A stretch of 26,230 bases of DNA. It comes from Natronohydrobacter sp. (GTDB lineage: Bacteria > Pseudomonadota > Alphaproteobacteria > Rhodobacterales > Rhodobacteraceae). Location: NCBI GenBank assembly GCA_007123015.1, contig SKSL01000280.1, positions 1 to 26,230 of the forward strand, written 5' to 3'. The position numbers and the translations under genes were made by a program. Under the pieces are notes generated by a model that did not search any database, was not told where the DNA came from, and saw only the letters and a list, made by a program, of their open reading frames with translations. Shown here in pieces: positions 8,468 to 14,415 of this stretch (position 1 is the stretch's first letter; every line of letters starts with the position of its first letter).

Positions 8468-8665
8468 ATGTCGACAAGACCCAATCAGCGCTGGATCGCG
8501 TCCATCGTTGCTGCATCTTCCAAAGGGGTCCCCCCGCTGCCCTGGGAACGGTCGGCAAAGCTGTCCCGGCGTCTGAACCGCGCGGCTGTGGCAACCAGAA
8601 CCCCTGATCAGATCGACCCTGAGTTAAGCAAATTTTCAAACGCCCATGCAAGTATTGTGGCGTAA
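8468..8665 (+). CDS. Small basic protein of unknown function
   Basis: This is a 65-residue ORF beginning MSTRPNQRWIASIVAASSKG and containing PPLPWERSAKLSRRLNRAA. It has an excellent ribosome site (AGGAAGG, 6-7 bases before the ATG) and a textbook terminator 38 bases after its stop, so it looks like a complete monocistronic gene. No signal peptide or membrane segment is seen. The composition is basic. I have the impression of similar short proteins in other Rhodobacterales but cannot verify it. No function can be given. Confidence 0.7.
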   Translation: MSTRPNQRWIASIVAASSKGVPPLPWERSAKLSRRLNRAAVATRTPDQIDPELSKFSNAHASIVA

Positions 8666-8702
8666 TGAGTGATTGCGTAACAAGTTGTTTTTAAATGGTA
8701 TC

Positions 8703-8728
8703 GGGCGCTCATTCTGAGCGCCCTTTTT
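8703..8728 (+). terminator. Rho-independent terminator
   Basis: GGGCGCTC (8703-8710), loop ATTCT, GAGCGCCC (8716-8723), then TTTTT (8724-8728). The stem is a perfect 8 bp with a U-tract on the plus strand. It ends the small gene at 8468-8665, and because it lies between convergent genes it may also stop hsp20 transcription. Confidence 0.88.
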
Positions 8729-8744
8729 CATATGTGTCTTGTGA

Positions 8745-9206
8745 TCAGGCCGCGTTGGCTTCGACAAGATGACCCGAACGGGCCTCTGTCGTGATCGCAA
8801 TCTGGCGCGGCTTCAGCGCTTCGGGCAATTCACGCACAAGATCGATATGCAGCATCCCGTCAGCATGTCGTGCACCGTTCACACGCACATGATCAGCCAG
8901 ATGGAACCGCCGCTCGAAGGCGCGTGTGGCAATCCCGCGATGCAGATATTCGCGCGATGTGTCATCTTCCGACGACCGGCCTGCGACCAGAAGAGCGTTT
9001 TCCTTGACTTCGACGCTCAGATCATCCGCGGCGAAGCCCGCAACCGCGATCGAAATGCGATACGCATTCTCGGCTGTTTTCTCGATGTTATAGGGGGGAT
9101 AGCTGGGCGCCTGCACATCGGCAGACAGAACGCGGTCCAACATGTCGGCCATACGGTCAAACCCGATAGAGGCCCGGTAAAGTGGTGTAGGATCGAAACG
9201 ACGCAT
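8745..9206 (-). CDS. Small heat-shock protein, Hsp20/IbpA family
   Basis: This is an ATP-independent holdase chaperone that binds unfolding proteins in the cytoplasm. The 153-residue product begins MRRFDPTPLYRASIGFDR, closely resembling the IbpA start. It contains the alpha-crystallin domain from about residue 37 (YPPYNIEKTAENAYRISIAV, GFAADDLSVEVKENALLVAG) to the strand GMLHIDLVRELPEALKPR. The frame is open upstream, but the ATG at 9204-9206 follows AAGGAGG with 6 bases of spacing, which fixes the start. A heat-shock promoter and a structured leader precede it (separate entries), so control is probably both transcriptional (RpoH) and translational. Confidence 0.95.
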   Translation of the reverse strand: MRRFDPTPLYRASIGFDRMADMLDRVLSADVQAPSYPPYNIEKTAENAYRISIAVAGFAADDLSVEVKENALLVAGRSSEDDTSREYLHRGIATRAFERRFHLADHVRVNGARHADGMLHIDLVRELPEALKPRQIAITTEARSGHLVEANAA

Positions 9207-9300
9207 GAGCATCCTCCTTTGCGAAGCGATACAGGTGTCACGCCTTCCATCGCGGACAGGCGCGGTTTGATCAGTCACGGGTCCATCTTGGCCCCCGGAC
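9207..9300 (-). promoter_or_regulatory. ROSE-like RNA thermometer in the hsp20 5' UTR
   Basis: The roughly 94-base leader between the predicted transcription start and the hsp20 ATG is structured. The last hairpin (9209-9232) pairs GUAUC-(G)-CUUC with the ribosome-site arm GGAGGAUGC around a GCAAA loop. It has nine pairs with one bulged G opposite the Shine-Dalgarno. The anti-SD contains UCGCU, matching the U(U/C)GCU signature of ROSE elements, where the bulged G destabilises pairing to AGGA. An upstream hairpin (CGCGCC with GGCGUG) lies in the middle of the leader. ROSE elements are known before small heat-shock genes of Alphaproteobacteria. The pairing was done by hand, not by a folding program. 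Confidence 0.62.
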
Positions 9301-9307
9301 AGCGCCG

Positions 9308-9336
9308 ATTTGGGAAGTGAGTCAGCCCTCGTCAAG
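9308..9336 (-). promoter_or_regulatory. Heat-shock (RpoH, sigma-32-type) promoter of hsp20
   Basis: On the minus strand, CTTGAC (9331-9336) is followed after 16 bases by CCCAAAT (9308-9314). This is close to the sigma-32 pattern CTTGAA / CCCATnT. It predicts a start near 9301 and a long leader to the hsp20 ATG at 9206. It lies in the 150-base gap downstream of the protease gene, so hsp20 is its own transcription unit. Confidence 0.65.
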
Positions 9337-9354
9337 AGGGGCGCATGCACAAAA

Positions 9355-10185
9355 TCACGGGCGCAGGAAGCGCGCGCCACCCCCGGCGCTCATGCTGCGC
9401 GCAGTGCTGCTTTCGGCTTCAGGGGCCTGAATGAAGCGACGGTCGCGCGCGGCAAGTGCGGCGCGCAATTCATCGAGTCGTGGTCCCAGCGAAACCCCAA
9501 GCGAGACATCATGCACAACACCGCCCAAACTGCCTGTGCCCATGGCCGAGACGACCGACACGATATGCGCCCGCCCCTGTGACAGACGGAACACGGGCGC
9601 GCCCGAGGATCCGAAATCCACACTGCAGGTCATCATCAACACACCGCTGCGATCACGCTCAAGCACCTGGCAGCGCTCTTGCAAAGCCGGGGCCTGCAAG
9701 CGCCCACGCGCGTAAGACACCACGCCCACCTGATCGCCACGACGCGGCTCTGACCAGACATCGAACGGGGTCACGCCCCTGTTGCGGATGGGGTGGGTCA
9801 GTTCCAGCAGCGCCAGGTCATGCGAGACATTGTCAAGCCCGGTCCCGGCGCGCGGATCATAGCGCGGATGCACCACCGAGCGCAGCACACGCCCTTCTGC
9901 AGCGGCGCGCCCATTGCGAAAGCCTGCGCGAAACAGAAGCTCATCATCGCGGGCGCGCAGATGCGTGTCGCGGTCAAACAGGCAATGCGCTGCGGTCAGC
10001 ACCAGCCGCTCCGAAATCAACGCCCCTGTGCAATGACCGCGCTGGCCGATATCGATGCGACCAACCCCTTCCCATCCCTGCACCTGAAGGCCCGATTCCA
10101 GCATCTCCAGCGGTTTGTCCTGCGCGGCAAGCGGCAGGGACAGGCCAAAAGACAGGCAAAGGGCGATCACAAGGCGCAGGGTCAT
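9355..10185 (-). CDS. Secreted trypsin-like serine protease (S1 family)
   Basis: This is a 276-residue exported protein with a signal peptide (MTLRLVIALCLSFGLSLPLAA, cleavage about residue 21). The chymotrypsin-fold catalytic triad is visible: His67 in VLTAAHC, Asp123 in SHDLALLEL and Ser194 in DFGSSGAPVF. The nucleophile motif is GSSGAP, not the usual GDSGGP. A disulfide-type cysteine pair (Cys52/Cys68) flanks the histidine, and a second pair is possible at Cys172/Cys187. The start at 10185 is chosen because GGAG lies 6 bases before it. A start four codons upstream (10197) is possible. A periplasmic or secreted location is inferred. The substrate is unknown. It lies 61 bases after glcF on the same strand. 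Confidence 0.86.
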   Translation of the reverse strand: MTLRLVIALCLSFGLSLPLAAQDKPLEMLESGLQVQGWEGVGRIDIGQRGHCTGALISERLVLTAAHCLFDRDTHLRARDDELLFRAGFRNGRAAAEGRVLRSVVHPRYDPRAGTGLDNVSHDLALLELTHPIRNRGVTPFDVWSEPRRGDQVGVVSYARGRLQAPALQERCQVLERDRSGVLMMTCSVDFGSSGAPVFRLSQGRAHIVSVVSAMGTGSLGGVVHDVSLGVSLGPRLDELRAALAARDRRFIQAPEAESSTARSMSAGGGARFLRP

Positions 10186-10246
10186 GCGGGGCTCCATCTG
10201 GCAACCTTAGTCGGTTAGCCCCGCATTCGGGCAGGAAAATGGCAGA

Positions 10247-11563
10247 TCAGCGCAAGATCGGGACAGCCAGTTGCCCGTCGCGTTCCAGCGCAGGAGGGCG
10301 CGGCCCGCCTGTGGCCCAGTCCAGCAATTCGACTGTGTGCACGACCGGCACATCCGTGCCTGATCCGATCTGCATCATGCAGCCGATATTGCCCGCTGCG
10401 ATCACATCCGGCGCTTTGGCTTCGAGTGTCTGGACCTTGCGCGCTTTCAACTGCTTCGAGATCTCGGGCTGCATCAGATTGTAAGTGCCCGCAGAGCCAC
10501 AGCAGAGATGACTGTCTTTTGGCTCGACCACTTCGAAGCCTGCGCGCTTGAGCAAGTCTTTGGGATAGGTCTTGATCTGCTGGCCATGCTGCAGCGAACA
10601 AGCTGCGTGATAGGCGACCTTGAGCGGTTGCTTCGCACCTTGTGGCAGATCGAGCTTCATCAGGACTTCGCTGACATCCATCGCGATTGCAGCGACAGCC
10701 TTGGCTTCCTCGGCCAGTTTTTCATTGCGGAACATATGGCCGTAATCCTTGACCGTGGTCCCGCAGCCGCTGGTATTGATCACGACAGCATCCAGCCCCT
10801 CTCCTTGCATTTCATGCCACCAGGCGCGGATATTCTTCGCCGCTGTGGCATGGCTCTCGGCAGTCTTGCCCATGTGGTGGGTCAGCGCCCCGCAACACCC
10901 CTGCCCTTCGGCAATCACCACCTCTGCCCCCAGACGGGTCAGCAGCCGGATCGTGGCGTCATTGATATCCGTGTTCAGCGCGCGCTGCGCACAGCCTGTC
11001 ATCAGCGCGACCCGCATCTTGCGCGGCCCTTGCGCCGGGAAAACCTGCGGATCGTCATTGCGGCTGACCGGTGGGATCTGTTTCGGGGCCATTTCCAGCA
11101 TGGCACGCAGACGCGCATCCGGCATCAGGCCCGCGAAAGGCCGCCCGATCTTTGCGCCGAGTAGCGCCAGCCGGAACCGCGTTGGATAGGGCAGGATCTG
11201 CGCCAGCGTCCAGCGCAGCACGCGCTCGAACATGGGCCGCTGATAGGTCTGTTCGATATATTCGCGCGCATGATCGACCAGATGCATGTAATGCACGCCC
11301 GAGGGGCAAGTCGTCATGCAGGCCAGACAGGACAGGCACCGGTCAATATGCTTGACGGTCTTTTCATCTGCCGGGCGGCCCTTTTCCAGCATATCCTTGA
11401 TCAGGTAAATCCGCCCGCGCGGGCTGTCCAATTCATCGCCCAGCACCTGATAGGTCGGGCATGTGGCCGTGCAGAAGCCGCAATGTACACAAGTGCGCAG
11501 GATTTCATTCGAACGCGCGGTGGCCGCGTCCTGAAGCTGGGTTTCGGTGAAATGTGTCTGCAT
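10247..11563 (-). CDS. glcF: Glycolate oxidase iron-sulfur subunit GlcF
   Basis: GlcF is the electron-transfer subunit of the three-part glycolate dehydrogenase, passing electrons from the flavoprotein subunits to the quinone pool. The 438 residues contain two 4Fe-4S motifs near the N-terminus: CVHCGFCTATCP (Cys25, 28, 31, 35) and CLSCLACMTTCP (Cys76, 79, 82, 86). Two CCG-type heterodisulfide-reductase domains follow, with GQGCCGALTHH and SHLCCGSAGTYN. Length and motif order fit GlcF. It begins only 5 bases after the glcE stop and is the last gene of glcDEF. Confidence 0.96.
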   Translation of the reverse strand: MQTHFTETQLQDAATARSNEILRTCVHCGFCTATCPTYQVLGDELDSPRGRIYLIKDMLEKGRPADEKTVKHIDRCLSCLACMTTCPSGVHYMHLVDHAREYIEQTYQRPMFERVLRWTLAQILPYPTRFRLALLGAKIGRPFAGLMPDARLRAMLEMAPKQIPPVSRNDDPQVFPAQGPRKMRVALMTGCAQRALNTDINDATIRLLTRLGAEVVIAEGQGCCGALTHHMGKTAESHATAAKNIRAWWHEMQGEGLDAVVINTSGCGTTVKDYGHMFRNEKLAEEAKAVAAIAMDVSEVLMKLDLPQGAKQPLKVAYHAACSLQHGQQIKTYPKDLLKRAGFEVVEPKDSHLCCGSAGTYNLMQPEISKQLKARKVQTLEAKAPDVIAAGNIGCMMQIGSGTDVPVVHTVELLDWATGGPRPPALERDGQLAVPILR

Positions 11564-11568
11564 GTTGC

Positions 11569-12669
11569 TTATCCCATCAAGCCGGGGTTCAATATCCCGC
11601 GCGGGTCGAACTTCGCCCGCAAGCCCGCACTCAGCGCCGCTATCGGGGCCGCTTCGGGCTGAAACACAGGCAGGCTTGCGCGCGTCGCCTCAGAGGCGCG
11701 GATCAGCGTCGCATGCCCGTCGAACTGACCCAAACGGGCGCGCAGATCCGTGCCCTCGGGCACCAGCGCCCAGATCAGCCCGCCGCCCCAATCCAGCAGC
11801 ACCGGGCAATCCATCCGCGCGACAAGTTCGGGCGCGCGCGATGGCCGGGTCGAGACCCGCCACACATCGCCCGCGCGCCCGACAAAACCGGTCACATCTC
11901 TCAACCCGGCCCAAAGCTCGCGGCTCGCCTCTCCCTCGATCCGGCTCCAATCGCCACCAAGTGCAGCTTCCAGCGCGCCCAGCCGATATCTGACCTGTTC
12001 CGAAAACCCTTCGATCCGCAGCGCAACGCGTCCGGCCTCGTCCCGGGCAGCCCCGTTCACCTCATAGGGTGTGCCCAAGGCGCGGCTCATCAGATCGACG
12101 GCCTGCGGCACGTCCAACGCATCGCTGATCAGCGTTGCCTGGGCGTCTGGCACAGGCAACAGCTTGAAGGAACATTCGCTCAAAACGCCCAAAGTGCCCC
12201 AGCTTCCCGCCATCAGCTTGACCAGATCATAGCCGGTGACATTCTTCATCACCCGGCCACCATTCTTGATGACCGCTCCCGCCCCATCGACGAAGCGCAC
12301 TCCGATCAGACTGTCCCGACAGGCCCCGGTCTGCACCCGGCGCGGGCCCGACGCATTGGCCGCCACCATCCCGCCCACAGTCGGCGCACCCTGCCCTCCC
12401 AGCAGCGCGCGTGTGTCCATCGGCTCGAACGGCAGGCGCTGGCCTTCAGCAGCGAGGGCAGCCTCAACCTTGGCCAGTGGCGTGCCTGCCTGCACGACAA
12501 GTGTCAATGCGCCGGGGTCATACAACGTGATTCCGTCAAGCCCCCCGGTTTCAAGCAGCTCCCCCGCGACTGGATTGCCCACATCGCGCGTGCGCCCGCC
12601 TGCCACACGCAACGGACCCTGCGCCGCACGGATCGCCTCCGCGAGGTCAGCCTCACTCTCAGGGCGCAT
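11569..12669 (-). CDS. glcE: Glycolate oxidase FAD-binding subunit GlcE
   Basis: GlcE is the second flavin-binding subunit of glycolate dehydrogenase. The 366 residues show an FAD_binding_4 (PCMH-type) domain: LRVAGGRTRDVG, then GGQGAPTVGGMVAANASGPRR and GAVIKNGGRVMKNVTGYDL. A shorter, degenerate C-terminal half ends with FDPRGILNPG. The ATG at 12667-12669 follows AGGAGG by about 8 bases. The first residues (MRPESEADLAEAI) match the usual GlcE start. It lies between glcD, separated by an 85-base spacer with hairpins, and glcF, 5 bases away. Confidence 0.95.
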   Translation of the reverse strand: MRPESEADLAEAIRAAQGPLRVAGGRTRDVGNPVAGELLETGGLDGITLYDPGALTLVVQAGTPLAKVEAALAAEGQRLPFEPMDTRALLGGQGAPTVGGMVAANASGPRRVQTGACRDSLIGVRFVDGAGAVIKNGGRVMKNVTGYDLVKLMAGSWGTLGVLSECSFKLLPVPDAQATLISDALDVPQAVDLMSRALGTPYEVNGAARDEAGRVALRIEGFSEQVRYRLGALEAALGGDWSRIEGEASRELWAGLRDVTGFVGRAGDVWRVSTRPSRAPELVARMDCPVLLDWGGGLIWALVPEGTDLRARLGQFDGHATLIRASEATRASLPVFQPEAAPIAALSAGLRAKFDPRGILNPGLMG

Positions 12670-12689
12670 CAGCAGCCCTCCTTCTTTCA

Positions 12690-12754
12690 GCCTTGTTCAA
12701 ATATCCTGGGGGTGAAACCAGACCCTTGGGGCTGGTGAGGGGGCGAAGCCCCCT
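12690..12754 (-). repeat. Hairpin-rich intergenic element between glcD and glcE
   Basis: Directly after the glcD stop lies GGGGGC-GAA-GCCCCC (12739-12753, plus-strand reading). A second hairpin follows, with arms ACCAG and CTGGT (12717-12736), and then the minus-strand phrase CCCCCAGGATATTTGAACAA. From memory, this arrangement of a G/C hairpin followed by a GGATATTT-like phrase recurs in many Rhodobacterales intergenic regions. I cannot verify copy number here, since only one copy is in the window. It could attenuate transcription between glcD and glcE or stabilise the upstream mRNA. Confidence 0.42.
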
Positions 12755-14188
12755 TTACGCCGCCCGCCGCGCAGCACTCGCGTCCAGCGGGAAGACCTTG
12801 GCTGGATTGAGCAACCAGCGCGGATCGAACACATCCTTCACCCGCATCTGCGCTTCCAGATCTGCCGTGCTGAATTGCACTGACATCAGATCGCGCTTCT
12901 CGATCCCCACCCCATGCTCACCGGTCAGACAGCCGCCCGCCTCGACACAAAGCGTCAGGATCGCAGCGCCAAAGGCTTCGCATTTCTCCAGATCACCGGG
13001 CTTATTGGCATCAAACAGGATCAGCGGGTGCATGTTCCCGTCGCCTGCATGGAACACATTGGCCACGTCCAGACCGTATTCCTTCGACATCTCACCAATC
13101 CGGCGCAGCACGAACGGCAACGAGGACACCGGGATCGTCCCATCAAGGCACATATAGTCATTGATCTGCCCCATCGCACCGAAGGCTGATTTCCGCCCGA
13201 GCCAGATCTTCTTGCTCTCTTCCTCGGACTGGCTTTCGCGCAGCTCGACCGGGTTATGGCGGCGCGCGATCTGGCTGATCAGGCCCAGCTGTTCCGTGAT
13301 CTCTGCCTCGGATCCCTCGACTTCGATGATCAGAAGCGCCTCACATTCCGGATAGCCTGCCTTGGCGAAATCCTCGCAGGCGCGGATGCATGGGCGGTCC
13401 ATGAATTCGATCGCCACCGGCAGGACGCCCGCCTTGATGATATCGGATACGCAAGCACCCGCAACTTCGTTGCTGTCAAAGGCGATCAGGACGGGTCGGG
13501 CGCCTTCGGGCTTGGGCAGGATGCGCAAGGTGGCCTCGGTCACGACGCCAAGCTGGCCCTCGGATCCGCAGATCACGCCCAGCAGGTCATAGCCTGCTGC
13601 ATCGGCATGGGCACCACCGATTTCGACAATCGTTCCATCCATCTGAACCATGATCACGCCAAGCAGATTGTTCGTCGTCACACCGTATTTCAGACAATGC
13701 GCCCCGCCCGAATTCATCGCGATATTGCCCGCAATCGCGCAGGCCAACTGGCTCGACGGGTCGGGGGCATAGAAAAAGCCATCGCTTTCCACTTCGCCAG
13801 TGACCGAGAGGTTGGTCATGCCCGTTTGCACCCGGATGATGCGGTCGGCGGTATTCACCTCCAGCACGTCGCGCAGGCGCGCAACGCCCAGAATGATGCT
13901 GTCTTCAGTGGGCAACGAGCCCCCGGCCAGCGAAGTCCCCGCCCCGCGCGGCACCACCTTGACGCCTTCTTCGTGGCAGATACGCAAGATCGTCGCGACT
14001 TCTTCTGTCGAAGATGGCAGCGTCACCGCCATCGGAATGCAGCGATAGACGGTCAGCGCGTCGCATTCATAGGCCCGGCATTCGGCTTCATCAGTGATCA
14101 GGGCCGCAGGCGGCAAGGCCGCATCAAGCCGCGCCAGGATACGGGCGCGCTTTTCCAAGATTGCGGAACTGGGTTGGGGCATTTCCAT
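12755..14188 (-). CDS. glcD: Glycolate oxidase catalytic FAD subunit GlcD
   Basis: GlcD is the main flavoprotein of glycolate dehydrogenase and oxidises glycolate to glyoxylate. The 477 residues include the PCMH-type FAD motif VVPRGAGTSLAGGSLP (about residues 78-93), then YAPDPSSQLACAIAGNIAMN and the FAD-oxidase C-terminal signatures NVFHAGDGNMHPLI and CLTGEHGVGIEKRDLM. Relatives include D-lactate dehydrogenases of the same fold, but the adjoining glcE and glcF settle the assignment. The ATG at 14188 follows GGGAGG by 7 bases. A palindrome over the probable promoter suggests repression by a dimeric regulator. No regulator gene lies in the window. Confidence 0.96.
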   Translation of the reverse strand: MEMPQPSSAILEKRARILARLDAALPPAALITDEAECRAYECDALTVYRCIPMAVTLPSSTEEVATILRICHEEGVKVVPRGAGTSLAGGSLPTEDSIILGVARLRDVLEVNTADRIIRVQTGMTNLSVTGEVESDGFFYAPDPSSQLACAIAGNIAMNSGGAHCLKYGVTTNNLLGVIMVQMDGTIVEIGGAHADAAGYDLLGVICGSEGQLGVVTEATLRILPKPEGARPVLIAFDSNEVAGACVSDIIKAGVLPVAIEFMDRPCIRACEDFAKAGYPECEALLIIEVEGSEAEITEQLGLISQIARRHNPVELRESQSEEESKKIWLGRKSAFGAMGQINDYMCLDGTIPVSSLPFVLRRIGEMSKEYGLDVANVFHAGDGNMHPLILFDANKPGDLEKCEAFGAAILTLCVEAGGCLTGEHGVGIEKRDLMSVQFSTADLEAQMRVKDVFDPRWLLNPAKVFPLDASAARRAA

Positions 14189-14211
14189 CTGTGATCCTCC
14201 CTGATCGCGCG

Positions 14212-14236
14212 AATTGGTAAAATAATATTACCAATT
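14212..14236. promoter_or_regulatory. Palindromic operator candidate for glcDEF
   Basis: This is a perfect inverted repeat, AATTGGTAA (14212-14220), 7-base spacer, TTACCAATT (14228-14236), ending 23 bases before the glcD start. The half-site TTGGT...ACCAA resembles operators of FadR-type GntR regulators such as PdhR and LldR. In those, however, the gap between GGT and ACC is about 3 bases, and here it is 11. A dimer contacting successive turns is plausible. The regulator is not identified. Confidence 0.55.
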
Positions 14237-14249
14237 ATGGGAAAAGCAA
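14222..14249 (-). promoter_or_regulatory. Candidate glcD promoter
   Basis: On the minus strand, TTGCTT (14244-14249) and TATTAT (14222-14227) are 16 bases apart. The -10 box matches 5 of 6 and lies in the spacer of the 25-bp palindrome, so a bound regulator would block RNA polymerase. The -35 match is only 3 of 6. Confidence 0.42.
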
Positions 14250-14281
14250 GTGTTTTATGTTAGGGTGCCAAAATAACAAGG

Positions 14282-14314
14282 AAAAAGCGCGGCCAGAATG
14301 CTCTGGACGCGCTT
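14282..14314 (-). terminator. Rho-independent terminator after ecm
   Basis: The minus strand reads AAGCGCGTCCAGA, loop GCAT, TCTGGCCGCGCTT, then further T's (14286-14282). The 13-bp stem has one mismatch and a U-tract on the minus strand. It ends the mutase transcript about 100 bases after its stop and insulates it from the glcD promoter. Confidence 0.75.
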
Positions 14315-14372
14315 GTAATCCGTGCCATCGGCAAGCCGGAAGGACCTGCGCCTGCAAGAGTGACATGGCAAT

Positions 14373-14408
14373 GGCGTCCGCAGGGGGGTCAATCCCCCCA
14401 AGGACGCC
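14373..14408 (-). other. Stable hairpin in the ecm 3' UTR
   Basis: The outer arms are GGCGTCC (14373-14379) and GGACGCC (14402-14408). The inner arms are GGGGGG (14383-14388) and CCCCCC (14394-14399), with a 5-base loop. It begins 8 bases after the mutase stop. It has no U-tract, so it is probably an mRNA-stabilising or processing structure, with the true terminator further on. Confidence 0.45.
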
Positions 14409-14415
14409 CCTCCCC

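Noticed and set aside
11554..12738. 394-codon plus-strand open frame opposite glcE
   Set aside because: It is an antisense shadow in GC-rich sequence. It has no ribosome site and no recognisable motif, while glcE on the other strand is well supported.
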